This document shows positions 8,550 to 17,681 of a stretch of DNA of 64,000 bases, piece after piece (positions within the stretch are counted from its first letter, which is position 1; every line of letters starts with the position of its first letter). The translations under genes were made by a program, and so were the position numbers. The stretch lies in NCBI RefSeq assembly GCF_902705875.1, contig NZ_CACSIK010000001.1, forward strand, positions 1,357,994 through 1,421,993, in the 5' to 3' direction. Under the pieces are notes generated by a model, which was not told where the DNA came from, made no database searches, and was given only the letters and a program-made list of their open reading frames with translations. The DNA is from Zhongshania aliphaticivorans. GTDB taxonomy: Bacteria; Pseudomonadota; Gammaproteobacteria; Pseudomonadales; Spongiibacteraceae.

Positions 8550-9329
8550 GTGGTATCTAGTATAGTGCGTGGTGTTGTTTTTTCCGCGATAACGGGGTTG
8601 ATATTATTTACTGCGGGTTCGATGTGGCCTGTGATGCGCGCAACATCAGAAGAAGCATTAATTTTTAACGCCGAGAATGCAGATATGTTCGGCGAAGACC
8701 CCTATGTTTATACGGAGCTTCGCCTGCAAGAGCTTGGGCCAGACTACGCGCTTATGACAGTTGATGGCGATAATCGACAATTGCAGCCGGGCGATATGTT
8801 GGTAGAACCCTGTTTATCGTTGAGTCGTATCTTAAAAAATGCTGTCTTATTGGATCACTGTGGTAGCTATGCACTATTGTCTCTGCGGCAGCCGACTCAT
8901 GATGCCTCCACCTTAAAGTTGCAGGTTCTAAATTCGATAGCGGAACTTCCGCTCGGGCGAGAACCCAAAGTTGTCGATTTGCGAGGAAATGAACGAATTC
9001 AGCAGCTAGTTTCGGACTATAGACACCGTTTATATGATCGCCCCCTTTCCTTGCTTGGGGCAATCAATGTAGATGTGGTTCGCAGTGCTATTGGTCGTGA
9101 GTACTATATATCGCCAGGCAAGGATAAACGAATTTTTTCGCAGCTCGGTTTAGAGCCTGGTGATAGGGTTCGGGCATTTGACGGAATAAGCATGACTGAC
9201 GATGAGGCGGTTACCGCCATGTATGAACGCTTGGATGATGTGAATCACTTGGCGATCACTTTAGAGCGTAATCAGCAGGATTGGGTGGTTTTGGTCGATT
9301 TTGATACACTAGCTCTGAATAATGAATAG
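8550..9329 (+). CDS. Stand-alone GspC-like protein with PDZ domain
   Basis: A 259-residue protein with one N-terminal membrane helix (~7-27), a middle region of short strands, and a C-terminal PDZ-like domain (~185-250). The PDZ start REYYISPGKDKRIFSQLGLEPGDRV lines up with the PDZ of the GspC encoded at 10068 (GYELKPGRDKRLFDKLSLSLGDVV). The middle part (ALMTVDGDNRQLQPGDML) resembles a diverged HR domain. The same order of parts as GspC suggests a paralogue that docks in the inner membrane with its body in the periplasm. The GTG start has GGGGAG spaced correctly upstream. It precedes the type II secretion operon by 740 bases with two small genes between. Function unproven; an alternative is an unrelated periplasmic PDZ protein. 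Confidence 0.7.
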   Translation: MVSSIVRGVVFSAITGLILFTAGSMWPVMRATSEEALIFNAENADMFGEDPYVYTELRLQELGPDYALMTVDGDNRQLQPGDMLVEPCLSLSRILKNAVLLDHCGSYALLSLRQPTHDASTLKLQVLNSIAELPLGREPKVVDLRGNERIQQLVSDYRHRLYDRPLSLLGAINVDVVRSAIGREYYISPGKDKRIFSQLGLEPGDRVRAFDGISMTDDEAVTAMYERLDDVNHLAITLERNQQDWVVLVDFDTLALNNE

Positions 9330-9450
9330 ATGTCATATCATTGAATTTTCTTAATATTTTAATGAATGCACGGTAGTATACGGTCTCGTTTTGAAGTTTG
9401 TGGCCGCACAAGGTCAAATTGCTACAAATAAGGTATTTGGGGGAAACATA

Positions 9451-9624
9451 GTGAGTGAGTTAAATAAGTGGGAATGCGTTATTTGTGGGTTTATTTACGA
9501 TGAGGCCGAGGGTATACCCGATGAAGGAATTCCCGCCGGTACATTATGGGCTGACGTGCCAGAAGACTGGGAGTGCCCAGATTGCGGAATAAGTAAATTT
9601 GATTTTGATATGGTTCCAGCGTAA
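9451..9624 (+). CDS. rubA: Rubredoxin
   Basis: A 57-residue one-electron carrier with a single iron held by four cysteines: CVICG near the start and CPDCG near the end, separated by the usual ~29 residues with YDEAEG and GTLWADVPEDWECP. I start at GTG 9451, where GGGGG lies 7 bases upstream and which gives the family length; a longer reading from 9391 adds a non-conserved tail. Rubredoxins of this size serve alkane hydroxylases or oxygen/peroxide detoxification, but no partner reductase or hydroxylase lies next to it here. Confidence 0.93.
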   Translation: MSELNKWECVICGFIYDEAEGIPDEGIPAGTLWADVPEDWECPDCGISKFDFDMVPA

Positions 9625-9734
9625 CAGCACGTCTAGTCATAGGCGTTGTCTTGTAGTGAATTCAATCGCGCTGTTATGCGCACCGGATGGGCTTTGTTGC
9701 GCATCCTGAGAGATTAATAACAGAGGTAGATATA

Positions 9735-9902
9735 ATGAAAATAATAAAGTTGTTTGGATTGCTGGCTGTGGCTTATATGATTTCTGGGTGTGCACCGGAA
9801 GTGGGTAGTGATGCGTGGTGTGAGGCATTAGGCAAAAAGTCGAAAGCTGACTGGTCTACTAACGAAGCCTTAGACTTCGCGAAAAACTGCCTTGTAGATT
9901 AA
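9735..9902 (+). CDS. Small DUF3012 lipoprotein
   Basis: A 55-residue predicted lipoprotein. It begins MKIIKLFGLLAVAYMISGC with a lipobox-like ISGC, so the mature protein would start at Cys19 and keep only ~37 residues. The mature part (GSDAWCEALGKKSKADW...EALDFAKNC) has the two conserved Cys and Trp pattern of DUF3012. Start ATG 9735 is preceded by AGAGGT. It is probably anchored in the inner or outer membrane facing the periplasm. Function is unknown across the family. It lies between rubredoxin and the gsp operon, on the same strand. Confidence 0.8.
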   Translation: MKIIKLFGLLAVAYMISGCAPEVGSDAWCEALGKKSKADWSTNEALDFAKNCLVD

Positions 9903-10067
9903 ATGTGTTTTTAATGGTGTTAGCGGGGCAATACTGCTTAGTTGATGCGACAATATTGTGACTGCAAAACCATAATTCGGCCTAGGGTCGCAGTTTTGGT
10001 AAGAAAAATGTCATATTGTTCGTCTATTATTCGGCGCTTCGCGGTATTTTTGGGGTAAGTCTGAGAC

Positions 10068-10958
10068 GTGGATCGTTCTGTGACATTGATAAGGTTATTC
10101 CCTCCTCGCGTGGCAGCTGGCGTAAATATACTCCTGTGGGCACTGTTTTTAGTGTGTTTGTCGAGTCTTTGCTGGCAGGTGTCAGCGTGGCTCCGAGACC
10201 CCGTGCTTCCTACTGCTGCGGGTAATAATGGCAGTCTAAGTGATCTCGCTACCCAATCTAGTGACCCTTCATATAATGTTCAAAGCCTCCTAGCTGTCCC
10301 TTTGTTTGGTGTGCCAGCTGTGGATGCCCCAATGCCGGACGAAACTGAGCAGGATGTCCGGCGTAGCACGCTAAAAATCACAGTCATTGGTTTGGTGGCG
10401 GGTAGTGATGAGCAAGGGGTCGCCGTTCTTAAGCATGGTCGAATAACCAAGGCCTATGGCATAGGCGAGAAAATTGAAGTACCGGGTTCGGTGCGCCTGT
10501 TAGCCGTTTATCCTGAATACATCATTATTGAGAACAACCGTAAACGAGAAAAAATAGAGCTAGATAAAAAAACGGCTTTGGCGGGTATAAGTAGTGCTGC
10601 GTCGCCCAGTGTCGATGACAGTGATACTATCGATCTAAACAGCACCGAAATTCGCCAGCTGATAGGAGATGCTAGGGACACTGTACAAAACAGCCCCTTA
10701 ATGTTGGCGCGTTTTTTTTCTGCAAGTCCTGTTAATGAAAATGGGAACTTGATTGGCTACGAACTAAAACCCGGTAGAGATAAGCGTCTATTTGATAAGC
10801 TGTCTTTATCTCTGGGTGATGTGGTTTTATCTGTAAATGGTCAATCAGTTGCAGACTTACAGCCACAAGAGTTATTTAAACTTATGCAGAACACCACGTC
10901 CTTTGAGCTTCTGGTTCAACGAGCCGATACAATCCTTACCAAAAGATTTGATATATGA
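10068..10958 (+). CDS. gspC: Type II secretion system protein GspC
   Basis: The inner-membrane clamp that links the inner-membrane platform to the outer-membrane secretin. It is 296 residues. One membrane helix lies at ~18-40; the HR domain (~88-165) includes LKITVIGLVAG, VAVLKHGRITKAYGIGEKI and YIIIENNRKREKIEL; a PDZ domain (~215-290) begins YELKPGRDKRLFDKLSLSLGDVVLSVNG (given here only as landmarks GYELKPGRDKR and LGDVVLSVNG). The start is GTG 10068. It is the first gene of a 12-gene operon and overlaps gspD by 4 bases, so promoters should lie in the 165 bases upstream, where I could not identify a clear one. Confidence 0.92.
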   Translation: MDRSVTLIRLFPPRVAAGVNILLWALFLVCLSSLCWQVSAWLRDPVLPTAAGNNGSLSDLATQSSDPSYNVQSLLAVPLFGVPAVDAPMPDETEQDVRRSTLKITVIGLVAGSDEQGVAVLKHGRITKAYGIGEKIEVPGSVRLLAVYPEYIIIENNRKREKIELDKKTALAGISSAASPSVDDSDTIDLNSTEIRQLIGDARDTVQNSPLMLARFFSASPVNENGNLIGYELKPGRDKRLFDKLSLSLGDVVLSVNGQSVADLQPQELFKLMQNTTSFELLVQRADTILTKRFDI

Positions 10959-13009
10959 AATTTTTATTGCATAAATGCTGCCTAGTTTTCGGACTGTTTA
11001 TATTGCTGACGGGCAATGTCCTTGCGGAGCGTTTTGACCTCGACATGCAGGATGTGGATATAAGCGAGTTTATCAACACTGTCGCTAAGTTAACCGGTAA
11101 AACTATTGTTGTAGATAGCCGTGTTAAAGGCAAAATCAGTGTCGAAAGCCATCGCAAATTAGACGCAGACGAGTTGTATCAGATATTTTTACTGCAACTG
11201 GGGGTTGAGGGGTATTCGGCAATTGAGGTGGGCGATGGGATTTTAAAAGTTATCCCAAACCAAGCTGCTAAAATCGAAGGGATTGATGTCCAAGGTAGTA
11301 GCTCGCGGCTTGGTCGTAGTGAGTCTATTGTTACTCGGATCGCGCAATTACAAAACGCAGATGCTGATGAACTCGTGAAGTCGCTGAGGCCATTGGTAGA
11401 TAATAAAGTCGGTGTGATTACGAGCTATGCTGACTCTAATATTATTTTGATTACAGATCGTGAATCCAACGTTAGACGTTTAATGTCTATTGTTACTGCC
11501 GTTAACTCGGTGGATACACAATTAATGGAAACGGTTGCTTTACAGCACTCTTCAGCGCAGGAAATTGAGAGTATTTTAACCAAGGTACTATCTCAGCAAA
11601 CCCGTAAGCGCGGTGCTGCCAAACCGGTTGTTGCTGCTGATCCGCGCACTAATACACTCATTTTATTTGGCGATGAAGATTCCCGCTCGTATTTGCGACG
11701 TTTGGTTGCAGAATTGGACAGCGAGGTTCGCAATCAATCGAATATCCGCGTGAGGTATTTAAAATACTCTAAAGCTGCCGATATTGCTCCCGTTCTTAAA
11801 AGTATCAGTGATACCTTAATTAAAGGGGATGAAGCCGCTAAATCGGCGAGTAATGGTGCTTCGTCGCTAATTAATATTGAAGCGCATGATCAAACAAACT
11901 CAATTGTTATGTCTGGAAGTCCGCATATTATCGATGATTTAGAATCGGTGATCGTGGATTTAGATATTCGTCGAGCTCAGGTCTTGGTTGAAGCCATCAT
12001 TATTGAGGTTACGGATAGCCGCGCGAAAGAGTTGGGTGTGCAATGGCTGTTTCAGGGCGAGGATTCAGGCACCACTCCAGTGGGTGGCGTCAATTTTAGC
12101 GGCGGCGCATCGGGTACAGGTAGTACGCCAGGTATAGTTAGTTTGCTAGCTGGTGATGATGTCGCAGCGGCGGCGGCCAGTGGTATTAAGGGTGCGGCAA
12201 TTGGTTTAGGTAAGATTTCTGACGGTGCCTTTAGTTTTGCCTCTTTGGTTACGGCGCTCGCCAGCGATACAGAGTCAAATATTCTTTCTACTCCGAGTTT
12301 ACTTACGCTTGATAATGAAGAGGCATCCATCTTAGTCGGTCAAGAAATCCCGGTAGTAACGGGTTCTACGGCTAGCTCGACAAACACCAACCCCTTTCAG
12401 ACAATCACTCGGCAAGAGGTCGGTATTAAATTGTTATTTACGCCCCAGATTAATGAGGGCGACGCGGTACAGCTCAATATTGAACAGGAAGTGTCGTCAC
12501 TTAGTCCATCGACTGACGCAGCAGATGTTATTACTAATAAACGTACAATCAGTACTACCGTGCTAGTGAATGATGGCGCAACGATTGTGCTTGGTGGTCT
12601 GATCGATGATCAGGTATCTGAGCAATCGGCAAAGGTTCCTTTACTGGGTGACATCCCTATTCTTGGCCGTTTATTTCGCTCGGACTCTACAAGTAAAGTA
12701 AAAAGTAATTTAATGGTGTTTATCCGCCCAACCATAGTTAGGGATCAGAATACCTTATCGGAATTAAGTGCTCGCAAATATAATTTCATTCGTGCTGAGC
12801 AGTTGGTTAAGGCTGAAAAAGGGATTAATTTATTTCCGTTCACAGAGATGGCGGTGCTACCAGAGTGGGTGGGAATGGATCCTTCGCCTCCAGGCATATT
12901 ACCTAGTAAGCCTGTGCCGCCGCCAATGACACCTGCGGAAGAAGCGGTTGAAAAGAAGTTGATGCCACTACCTGCTAGCAAAGATCAGCCTCTACCGGCC
13001 GCGCAATAA
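10955..13009 (+). CDS. gspD: Type II secretion system secretin GspD
   Basis: The outer-membrane channel of type II secretion. The 684-residue protein starts with a signal peptide ending near NVLA (residue ~24). The N0 domain follows (FDLDMQDVDISEFINTVAKL), then N1-N3 repeats (~120-345), and the C-terminal secretin domain with VEAIIIEVTDSRAKELGVQW and the late signature VPLLGDIPILGRLFRS. A Gly/Ala/Ser-rich stretch at ~380-415 matches the variable gate region. No lipoprotein pilotin gene is visible in the window. The Pro-rich tail (PSPPGILPSKPVPPPMTP) may be the binding segment for a pilotin or for the peptidoglycan; that is inference. gspE begins at the very next base after its stop. Confidence 0.95.
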   Translation: MKFLLHKCCLVFGLFILLTGNVLAERFDLDMQDVDISEFINTVAKLTGKTIVVDSRVKGKISVESHRKLDADELYQIFLLQLGVEGYSAIEVGDGILKVIPNQAAKIEGIDVQGSSSRLGRSESIVTRIAQLQNADADELVKSLRPLVDNKVGVITSYADSNIILITDRESNVRRLMSIVTAVNSVDTQLMETVALQHSSAQEIESILTKVLSQQTRKRGAAKPVVAADPRTNTLILFGDEDSRSYLRRLVAELDSEVRNQSNIRVRYLKYSKAADIAPVLKSISDTLIKGDEAAKSASNGASSLINIEAHDQTNSIVMSGSPHIIDDLESVIVDLDIRRAQVLVEAIIIEVTDSRAKELGVQWLFQGEDSGTTPVGGVNFSGGASGTGSTPGIVSLLAGDDVAAAAASGIKGAAIGLGKISDGAFSFASLVTALASDTESNILSTPSLLTLDNEEASILVGQEIPVVTGSTASSTNTNPFQTITRQEVGIKLLFTPQINEGDAVQLNIEQEVSSLSPSTDAADVITNKRTISTTVLVNDGATIVLGGLIDDQVSEQSAKVPLLGDIPILGRLFRSDSTSKVKSNLMVFIRPTIVRDQNTLSELSARKYNFIRAEQLVKAEKGINLFPFTEMAVLPEWVGMDPSPPGILPSKPVPPPMTPAEEAVEKKLMPLPASKDQPLPAAQ

Positions 13010-14494
13010 ATGAGTCAGCCACTAAGTTACGCCTTTGCGCGCAGTAATCGTGTGTTGGTAGAGGAAGTTGGAGCGAATAGTTTTGACATCCTTTGCTGTA
13101 AGGAAACGCCAGCTTCTGCGGTTGCAGAAGTGCAGCGGGTGCTGCATGGGCAAGTAAAGCTTACGCTTTGTGATGAAGCCATTTTACAAGAAAAAATCAA
13201 CGAGACATTTCAGCGCCAGCAAGGTGATGCAATGTCGGCGATGGGAGACATATCCAATGAAGTTGACTTGGATCGTCTTGCCGAAGAAATTCCCGAGTCT
13301 CAAGACTTATTAGATGCCCAAGACGACGCTCCGGTTATTCGTTTAATCAATGCCCTTTTTGGCGAGGCTTTAAAGCGTGACGCGTCTGATATTCATATTG
13401 AAACCTATGAAAAAACCATGTCAGTCCGCTTGCGAGTTGATGGCATTCTGCAAGAAGTTTTAACCCCTAGTCGACGTTTGGCGCCATTGTTAGTTTCGCG
13501 AATTAAAGTCATGTCACGTCTTGATATTGCGGAGAAACGCGTTCCTCAAGATGGCCGTGTTTCACTGCGTATTGCGGGTCGCTCTGTCGATGTTCGAGTG
13601 TCGACCATCCCCTCCAATTACGGTGAACGTGTGGTTATGCGTTTACTGGATAAGCAAGCGGCTCGCATAGATATTAATCAGCTAGGCATGCCGGATAAGA
13701 CGTTATCTACGTTAAAAGATCTTCTTCAGCAACCCAACGGGATTCTTTTGGTCACGGGTCCAACTGGGTCAGGTAAAACCACAACGCTATACGCTGGGTT
13801 AATGTCCCTAAACGACCGTCGACGGAATATTCTAACGGTGGAAGACCCTGTCGAGTACGATATCGACGGAATTGGTCAAACCCAAGTGCATGCCAAGGTG
13901 GGGATGACATTTGCAAGAGGGCTGCGGGCTATTCTGCGTCAAGACCCCGATGTGGTCATGCTGGGTGAAGTTCGGGACAAAGAAACGGCTGAAATTGCTG
14001 TTCAGGCCTCTTTGACTGGCCACATGGTATTGTCGACATTGCATACCAATACGGCAGTCGGTGCGGTAACTCGCTTAGTGGATATTGGTGTAGAGCCTTA
14101 CTTAATTGCGTCGAGTCTCAAAGGTGTTTTAGCCCAACGCCTGGTGCGTAAATTGTGTCAGCAATGTCGGCATGAAATTGTGCTTGATAAAACTGAGGCG
14201 AGATTATTGGGTGACCCTAAACTTGAGGGTAGTAAGGCATTCAATGCTACCGGCTGTGATGATTGTCAGCATACCGGTTATAAAGGTCGTCAAGGTGTGT
14301 ATGAGCTTTTAGTTATTGATCGTGAGGTCGCCGAATTGATTCACAATCGTGCCAGCGAGCACGATATTTTACGTCAAGTTGGCAGTGATATGCCCTCCTT
14401 GATGGGGGAGGGGCGGCGTTTGGTTTTGTCAGGGCAAACCAGTGTTGATGAGTTATTAAGAAGCGTACGTGAGGGCGGTGATGCCGGCCTTTGA
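13010..14494 (+). CDS. gspE: Type II secretion ATPase GspE
   Basis: The cytoplasmic hexameric ATPase that powers pseudopilus assembly. It is 494 residues. Walker A is GPTGSGKTTT (~250-259); the Asp box and Walker B region include DPDVVMLGEVRDKETAEIA, and the His box is STLHTN. A tetracysteine zinc motif follows (CQQC ... CDDC, ~385-427), as in canonical GspE. The N-terminal domain contacts GspL. ATG 13010 starts immediately after the gspD stop codon, and the gene overlaps gspF by 14 bases. Confidence 0.96.
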   Translation: MSQPLSYAFARSNRVLVEEVGANSFDILCCKETPASAVAEVQRVLHGQVKLTLCDEAILQEKINETFQRQQGDAMSAMGDISNEVDLDRLAEEIPESQDLLDAQDDAPVIRLINALFGEALKRDASDIHIETYEKTMSVRLRVDGILQEVLTPSRRLAPLLVSRIKVMSRLDIAEKRVPQDGRVSLRIAGRSVDVRVSTIPSNYGERVVMRLLDKQAARIDINQLGMPDKTLSTLKDLLQQPNGILLVTGPTGSGKTTTLYAGLMSLNDRRRNILTVEDPVEYDIDGIGQTQVHAKVGMTFARGLRAILRQDPDVVMLGEVRDKETAEIAVQASLTGHMVLSTLHTNTAVGAVTRLVDIGVEPYLIASSLKGVLAQRLVRKLCQQCRHEIVLDKTEARLLGDPKLEGSKAFNATGCDDCQHTGYKGRQGVYELLVIDREVAELIHNRASEHDILRQVGSDMPSLMGEGRRLVLSGQTSVDELLRSVREGGDAGL

Positions 14495-15701
14495 GTATCG
14501 TGCGCTAGATGCTAACGGCGCCAATAAGAAAGGGATTATTGAAGCGGACTCTGGCCGTCAAGCGCGTCAGCTATTACGTGATCAAAAACTATTCCCCTTA
14601 GATGTAAAACAAACTCGAGAGAAAACACGTGCAGATAATGCACGTCGTGGCTTTGGGCGTTCGCGGGTGAGTATCGCTGAGCTCGCGCTATTTGTCCGAC
14701 ATTTAGCCACCCTTATCCAATCTGGAATCCCATTGGAGGAGGCCTTAGCGGCCACGGCAAAGCATACCCGTAAAGCTTATTTAAAACGGGTGGTATTAGA
14801 TTTACGAGCACGGGTACTTGAAGGGCATTCTTTGGCTGATGGCCTGAATGAACACCCTCAGGTATTTAATGCTGTTTTTAGGGCTTTAGTGAGCTCAGGT
14901 GAAAAATCTGGCGATCTTGGCTTAATACTAGAGCAGCTAGCGGAATATACCGAAGATAGCCAAAAGCTGCGCGGCGTGATTGTTCAGGCAGCAATGTATC
15001 CATTAGTGCTGTGTTTTGTCGCACTGTCAGTGATAGCGGCTTTGATGACCTATGTTGTACCCAAGGTGACGGCGCAATTTGCCCATTACGATCAAGCCCT
15101 GCCAATGTTAACGCGTATATTAATTACTCTCAGCGATGGTCTCGCGGCAAATTGGTTGTATATGGTGGTGATTATTATTGCCCTGATACTAGGTGCAAAA
15201 TGGTGGTTAACATCGCCATCGAGACGTTTACGAGCAGATAAAGCTATTTTGAAAGTGCCCTTGTGGGGCATGTTAATGTTGGAGCTAGATGCCGCCCGTA
15301 TGCTGAGAACATTATCTATTTTAATGTCTTCCGGTGTGCCGTTTTTAGAAACATTGAAGGTCGCGTGTGACACATTAGCTAATGAGCATTTGAAAAAGAG
15401 TATGGCGACGGTTCGTGAGCAGGTTCGCGAAGGCAAAAGCTTTAGCCGTAGTTTACAAGATGAGGCGGAATTACCTCCTCTGGCGATTTATATGATTGCT
15501 AGTGGTGAAGCCAGTGGTGAAATGGAAGCGATGACTCAGCGGGCGGCATCAAATCTCGAGCGCGAATTACAAGCGCGTGTGCAGATGTTTGTTAGTTTGT
15601 TTGAGCCGTTATTAATAGTGGTTTTAGGTGGTGTAGTGTTGTCAATTGTATTAGCTATTATGCTGCCAATATTGCAGTTGAATAATCTCACTCAGTTTTA
15701 G
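14481..15701 (+). CDS. gspF: Type II secretion inner-membrane platform protein GspF
   Basis: Polytopic platform protein of 406 residues. It starts MPAFEYRALD, the usual N-terminus, at ATG 14481 with GAGGGCG upstream; a GTG at 14469 would add four residues. Two copies of the T2SSF domain are visible: the first with LALFVRHLATLIQSGIPLEEAL (landmarks RHLATLIQSG, PLEEAL), the second with LMLELDAARMLRTLSILMSSG near 270. Membrane helices fall at ~175-195, ~220-240 and ~375-398. It overlaps gspE and is followed 14 bases later by gspG. Confidence 0.95.
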   Translation: MPAFEYRALDANGANKKGIIEADSGRQARQLLRDQKLFPLDVKQTREKTRADNARRGFGRSRVSIAELALFVRHLATLIQSGIPLEEALAATAKHTRKAYLKRVVLDLRARVLEGHSLADGLNEHPQVFNAVFRALVSSGEKSGDLGLILEQLAEYTEDSQKLRGVIVQAAMYPLVLCFVALSVIAALMTYVVPKVTAQFAHYDQALPMLTRILITLSDGLAANWLYMVVIIIALILGAKWWLTSPSRRLRADKAILKVPLWGMLMLELDAARMLRTLSILMSSGVPFLETLKVACDTLANEHLKKSMATVREQVREGKSFSRSLQDEAELPPLAIYMIASGEASGEMEAMTQRAASNLERELQARVQMFVSLFEPLLIVVLGGVVLSIVLAIMLPILQLNNLTQF

Positions 15702-15715
15702 GAGGTGTATAAAAC

Positions 15716-16174
15716 ATGTCAGTACTTAAGTTAAACGGGGCTGCTTGTGTGAATCGTAATGCTAAAGGGTTTAGCTTATTAGAAATTATGGTCGTGATTG
15801 TCATCATGGGCTTATTGGTTGCTGTGGTTGCCCCCAATGTCTTGCAAAACCAAGATAGAGCAATGGTAGAAAAAGCGCGAGCAGATATATCTGTTTTAGA
15901 GCAAGCGCTAGATATGTATAAGCTAGATAACCATGTTTACCCAACAACTGATCAGGGCTTGCAGGCTTTAGTTACACGTCCTGAAACTGGGACTGTGCCA
16001 AAAAATTACCGGAGCAATGGCTATATCAAACGTTTGCCAGAAGATCCATGGGGAAATGCCTATATCTTCATTCAACCTGGTGAGCATGGTGCATTTGATT
16101 TGTACTCAACGGGTGCAGATGGCGAAGAAGGTGGTGAAGAGCTTGGCAGTGATATCGTCAACTGGCAGGAATAA
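15716..16174 (+). CDS. gspG: Major pseudopilin GspG
   Basis: Major pseudopilin forming the type II pseudopilus. The prepilin leader is 18 residues and ends in KG, cut before FSLLEIMVVIVIMGLL with the conserved Glu at position 5 of the mature protein. The C-terminal part keeps the calcium-site region (YSTGADGEEGGEELGSDIVNW). Total length is 152 residues, normal for the family. AGGAGG at 15700-15705 gives the operon's strongest ribosome site, consistent with the major subunit needing more product. The cleaving peptidase (GspO/PilD) is not encoded in this window. Confidence 0.96.
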   Translation: MSVLKLNGAACVNRNAKGFSLLEIMVVIVIMGLLVAVVAPNVLQNQDRAMVEKARADISVLEQALDMYKLDNHVYPTTDQGLQALVTRPETGTVPKNYRSNGYIKRLPEDPWGNAYIFIQPGEHGAFDLYSTGADGEEGGEELGSDIVNWQE

Positions 16175-16667
16175 CCGCGGTTTTTCACTCCTTGAGCTGA
16201 TGGTTGTAATTTTTATTGTCGGCTTACTCAGTGGGGTTGCTGCTTTAACTTTGCCCTCTAAGGATGGGGGAGCATTACTTCAAGAGCAACGGTATAAGCT
16301 GTTGGGACACCTTAGGAGTGCTCGGGCAGAAGCTGTTTTTAGTGGTCGTAGCTTAGGTTTAGCATGGGCCCAGCAAAAAGGGCGTTTTTATGTGCTTACT
16401 GCACAGGGCTGGCAAGTGATTCAGCAAGGTGTATTAGCAAAACCACTTGTGCTTGATGAGCGGGTGAGCTCATTAATTACGCTTAACGGAGAGCCGATTA
16501 AGAACGAAGACAATGATATATCTTCTAGTGAAGATAAAGCGCAAGCAGAAACAACGCCGCAATTAATGTTTTTAGGCGATGGGCAGATTTCTCCCTTTGA
16601 ATGGCATTTGTCTGCCGATGGGGCCGAGTCTTTGCTACTTGATGAACAGTTAACAATTGAACCCTAG
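16149..16667 (+). CDS. gspH: Minor pseudopilin GspH
   Basis: Minor pseudopilin with the leader cut at RG before FSLLELMVVIFIVGLL. The start is uncertain because gspG and gspH overlap and there is no obvious ATG close to the cleavage site. GTG 16149 (leader of ~11 residues, GAAGAG spaced before it) is my choice; GTG 16131/16134 or ATG 16119 are in frame alternatives. The C-terminal part is typical GspH (QRYKLLGHLRSARAEAVFSG, GLAWAQQKGRFYVL). It is followed 5 bases later by gspI. Confidence 0.88.
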   Translation: MISSTGRNNRGFSLLELMVVIFIVGLLSGVAALTLPSKDGGALLQEQRYKLLGHLRSARAEAVFSGRSLGLAWAQQKGRFYVLTAQGWQVIQQGVLAKPLVLDERVSSLITLNGEPIKNEDNDISSSEDKAQAETTPQLMFLGDGQISPFEWHLSADGAESLLLDEQLTIEP

Positions 16668-16672
16668 CCAAT

Positions 16673-17059
16673 ATGCTCTCAACACAGTCACAGCATACCC
16701 AAGCCCTAAGGAGACGAAGTAAAGGTTTTACCTTGCTAGAGATTATGGTGGCTTTGGTTATTTTTGCGACGGCAGCAGTGGCGTTGAGTAAAAGTTTAAC
16801 CGAGAGCGCTAATAGTGTTGGTGCGTTGGAGGAGCGTCAGTTTGCTGATTTGGTGGCTCATAATGTGCTCATAGATATTTTACGTGACGGCTATGGGAAT
16901 GATAATACCGGTAAAGTGAGTATGGCGGGGTTCGAATTTCGTTGGCAGCGCAGTGTAGAGCAAACCGCTCACCCTGATATGCGTCGGGTTGATGTGACGA
17001 TTTATCTAAATACTGGCTCTGATGTGCTTGCTAGCCGTTCAGCGTACCTCGGTCAGTGA
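16673..17059 (+). CDS. gspI: Minor pseudopilin GspI
   Basis: A 128-residue minor pseudopilin. The leader MLSTQSQHTQALRRRSKG is cut before FTLLEIMVALVIFATAA, with Glu at mature position 5. The globular part has the family pattern LEERQFADLVAHNVL and FEFRWQRSVEQT. It would form the pseudopilus tip complex with GspJ and GspK, whose genes follow directly. Confidence 0.94.
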   Translation: MLSTQSQHTQALRRRSKGFTLLEIMVALVIFATAAVALSKSLTESANSVGALEERQFADLVAHNVLIDILRDGYGNDNTGKVSMAGFEFRWQRSVEQTAHPDMRRVDVTIYLNTGSDVLASRSAYLGQ

Positions 17060-17066
17060 GAAGGTG

Positions 17067-17681
17067 ATGCGTAGACCTCAGCAACAAGGATTTACCCTCG
17101 TCGAGTTGATCATTGCTGTCGGCATTATGGCGTTGTTGGGTACCGTGGGTGCCATGTTGTTAAATACATCGCTAGTGAATCAGTCGGCAATTGAAGCCCG
17201 ACAACAAGCCTTGGAGCGAGTCTCCCTAGCGTTAACGATTTTTAGACGCGACATAGAACAACTGACACCACGTATTCCTCGTGACGAACAAGGGGATGCC
17301 ATGGCGGCAAATATTGTTGCCGAACAGGTTGGGGCGAATAGTGAATTAGAGTTTGTTCACGGTGGCCGGCGAGTATTACCGGGGCAGAGTTTAGGTAGCA
17401 CCTTAGAGCGTGTTCGATATGTAAGAGAAGAAAGTGAGCTGATAAGGTACAGTGCCGCAGTAGCTGATCCAGCGAGTAATACTGGGTGGCGGCGCCAGGT
17501 GTTGCTAACTAATGTGACCGAGTTTGTCGTTGAGCTGTATGACGGTGAGCGTTGGTCGGTATTTTGGCCGCCAAGTACACAGGTAACAGAGACCCAACCT
17601 GAGTCTTTACGAATGACAATGTCGACTGAAATTTGGCCAGATATTCAATTAAACGTATTACTGCCTGAGCAGTCACTATGA
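17067..17681 (+). CDS. gspJ: Minor pseudopilin GspJ
   Basis: Tip-complex pseudopilin of 204 residues. I start at ATG 17067 (MRRPQQQ), giving a short leader cut at QG before FTLVELIIAVGIMALLG; GAGAAGG lies just upstream. A longer frame from 17022 would bury the leader. The globular region ends with LRMTMSTEIWPDIQLNVLLP. It overlaps gspK by 4 bases. Confidence 0.94.
   Translation: MRRPQQQGFTLVELIIAVGIMALLGTVGAMLLNTSLVNQSAIEARQQALERVSLALTIFRRDIEQLTPRIPRDEQGDAMAANIVAEQVGANSELEFVHGGRRVLPGQSLGSTLERVRYVREESELIRYSAAVADPASNTGWRRQVLLTNVTEFVVELYDGERWSVFWPPSTQVTETQPESLRMTMSTEIWPDIQLNVLLPEQSL

Noticed and set aside
10016..10225. Small frame overlapping the gspC start
   Set aside because: It lies in another frame across the gspC N-terminus and has no recognisable domain or ribosome site.
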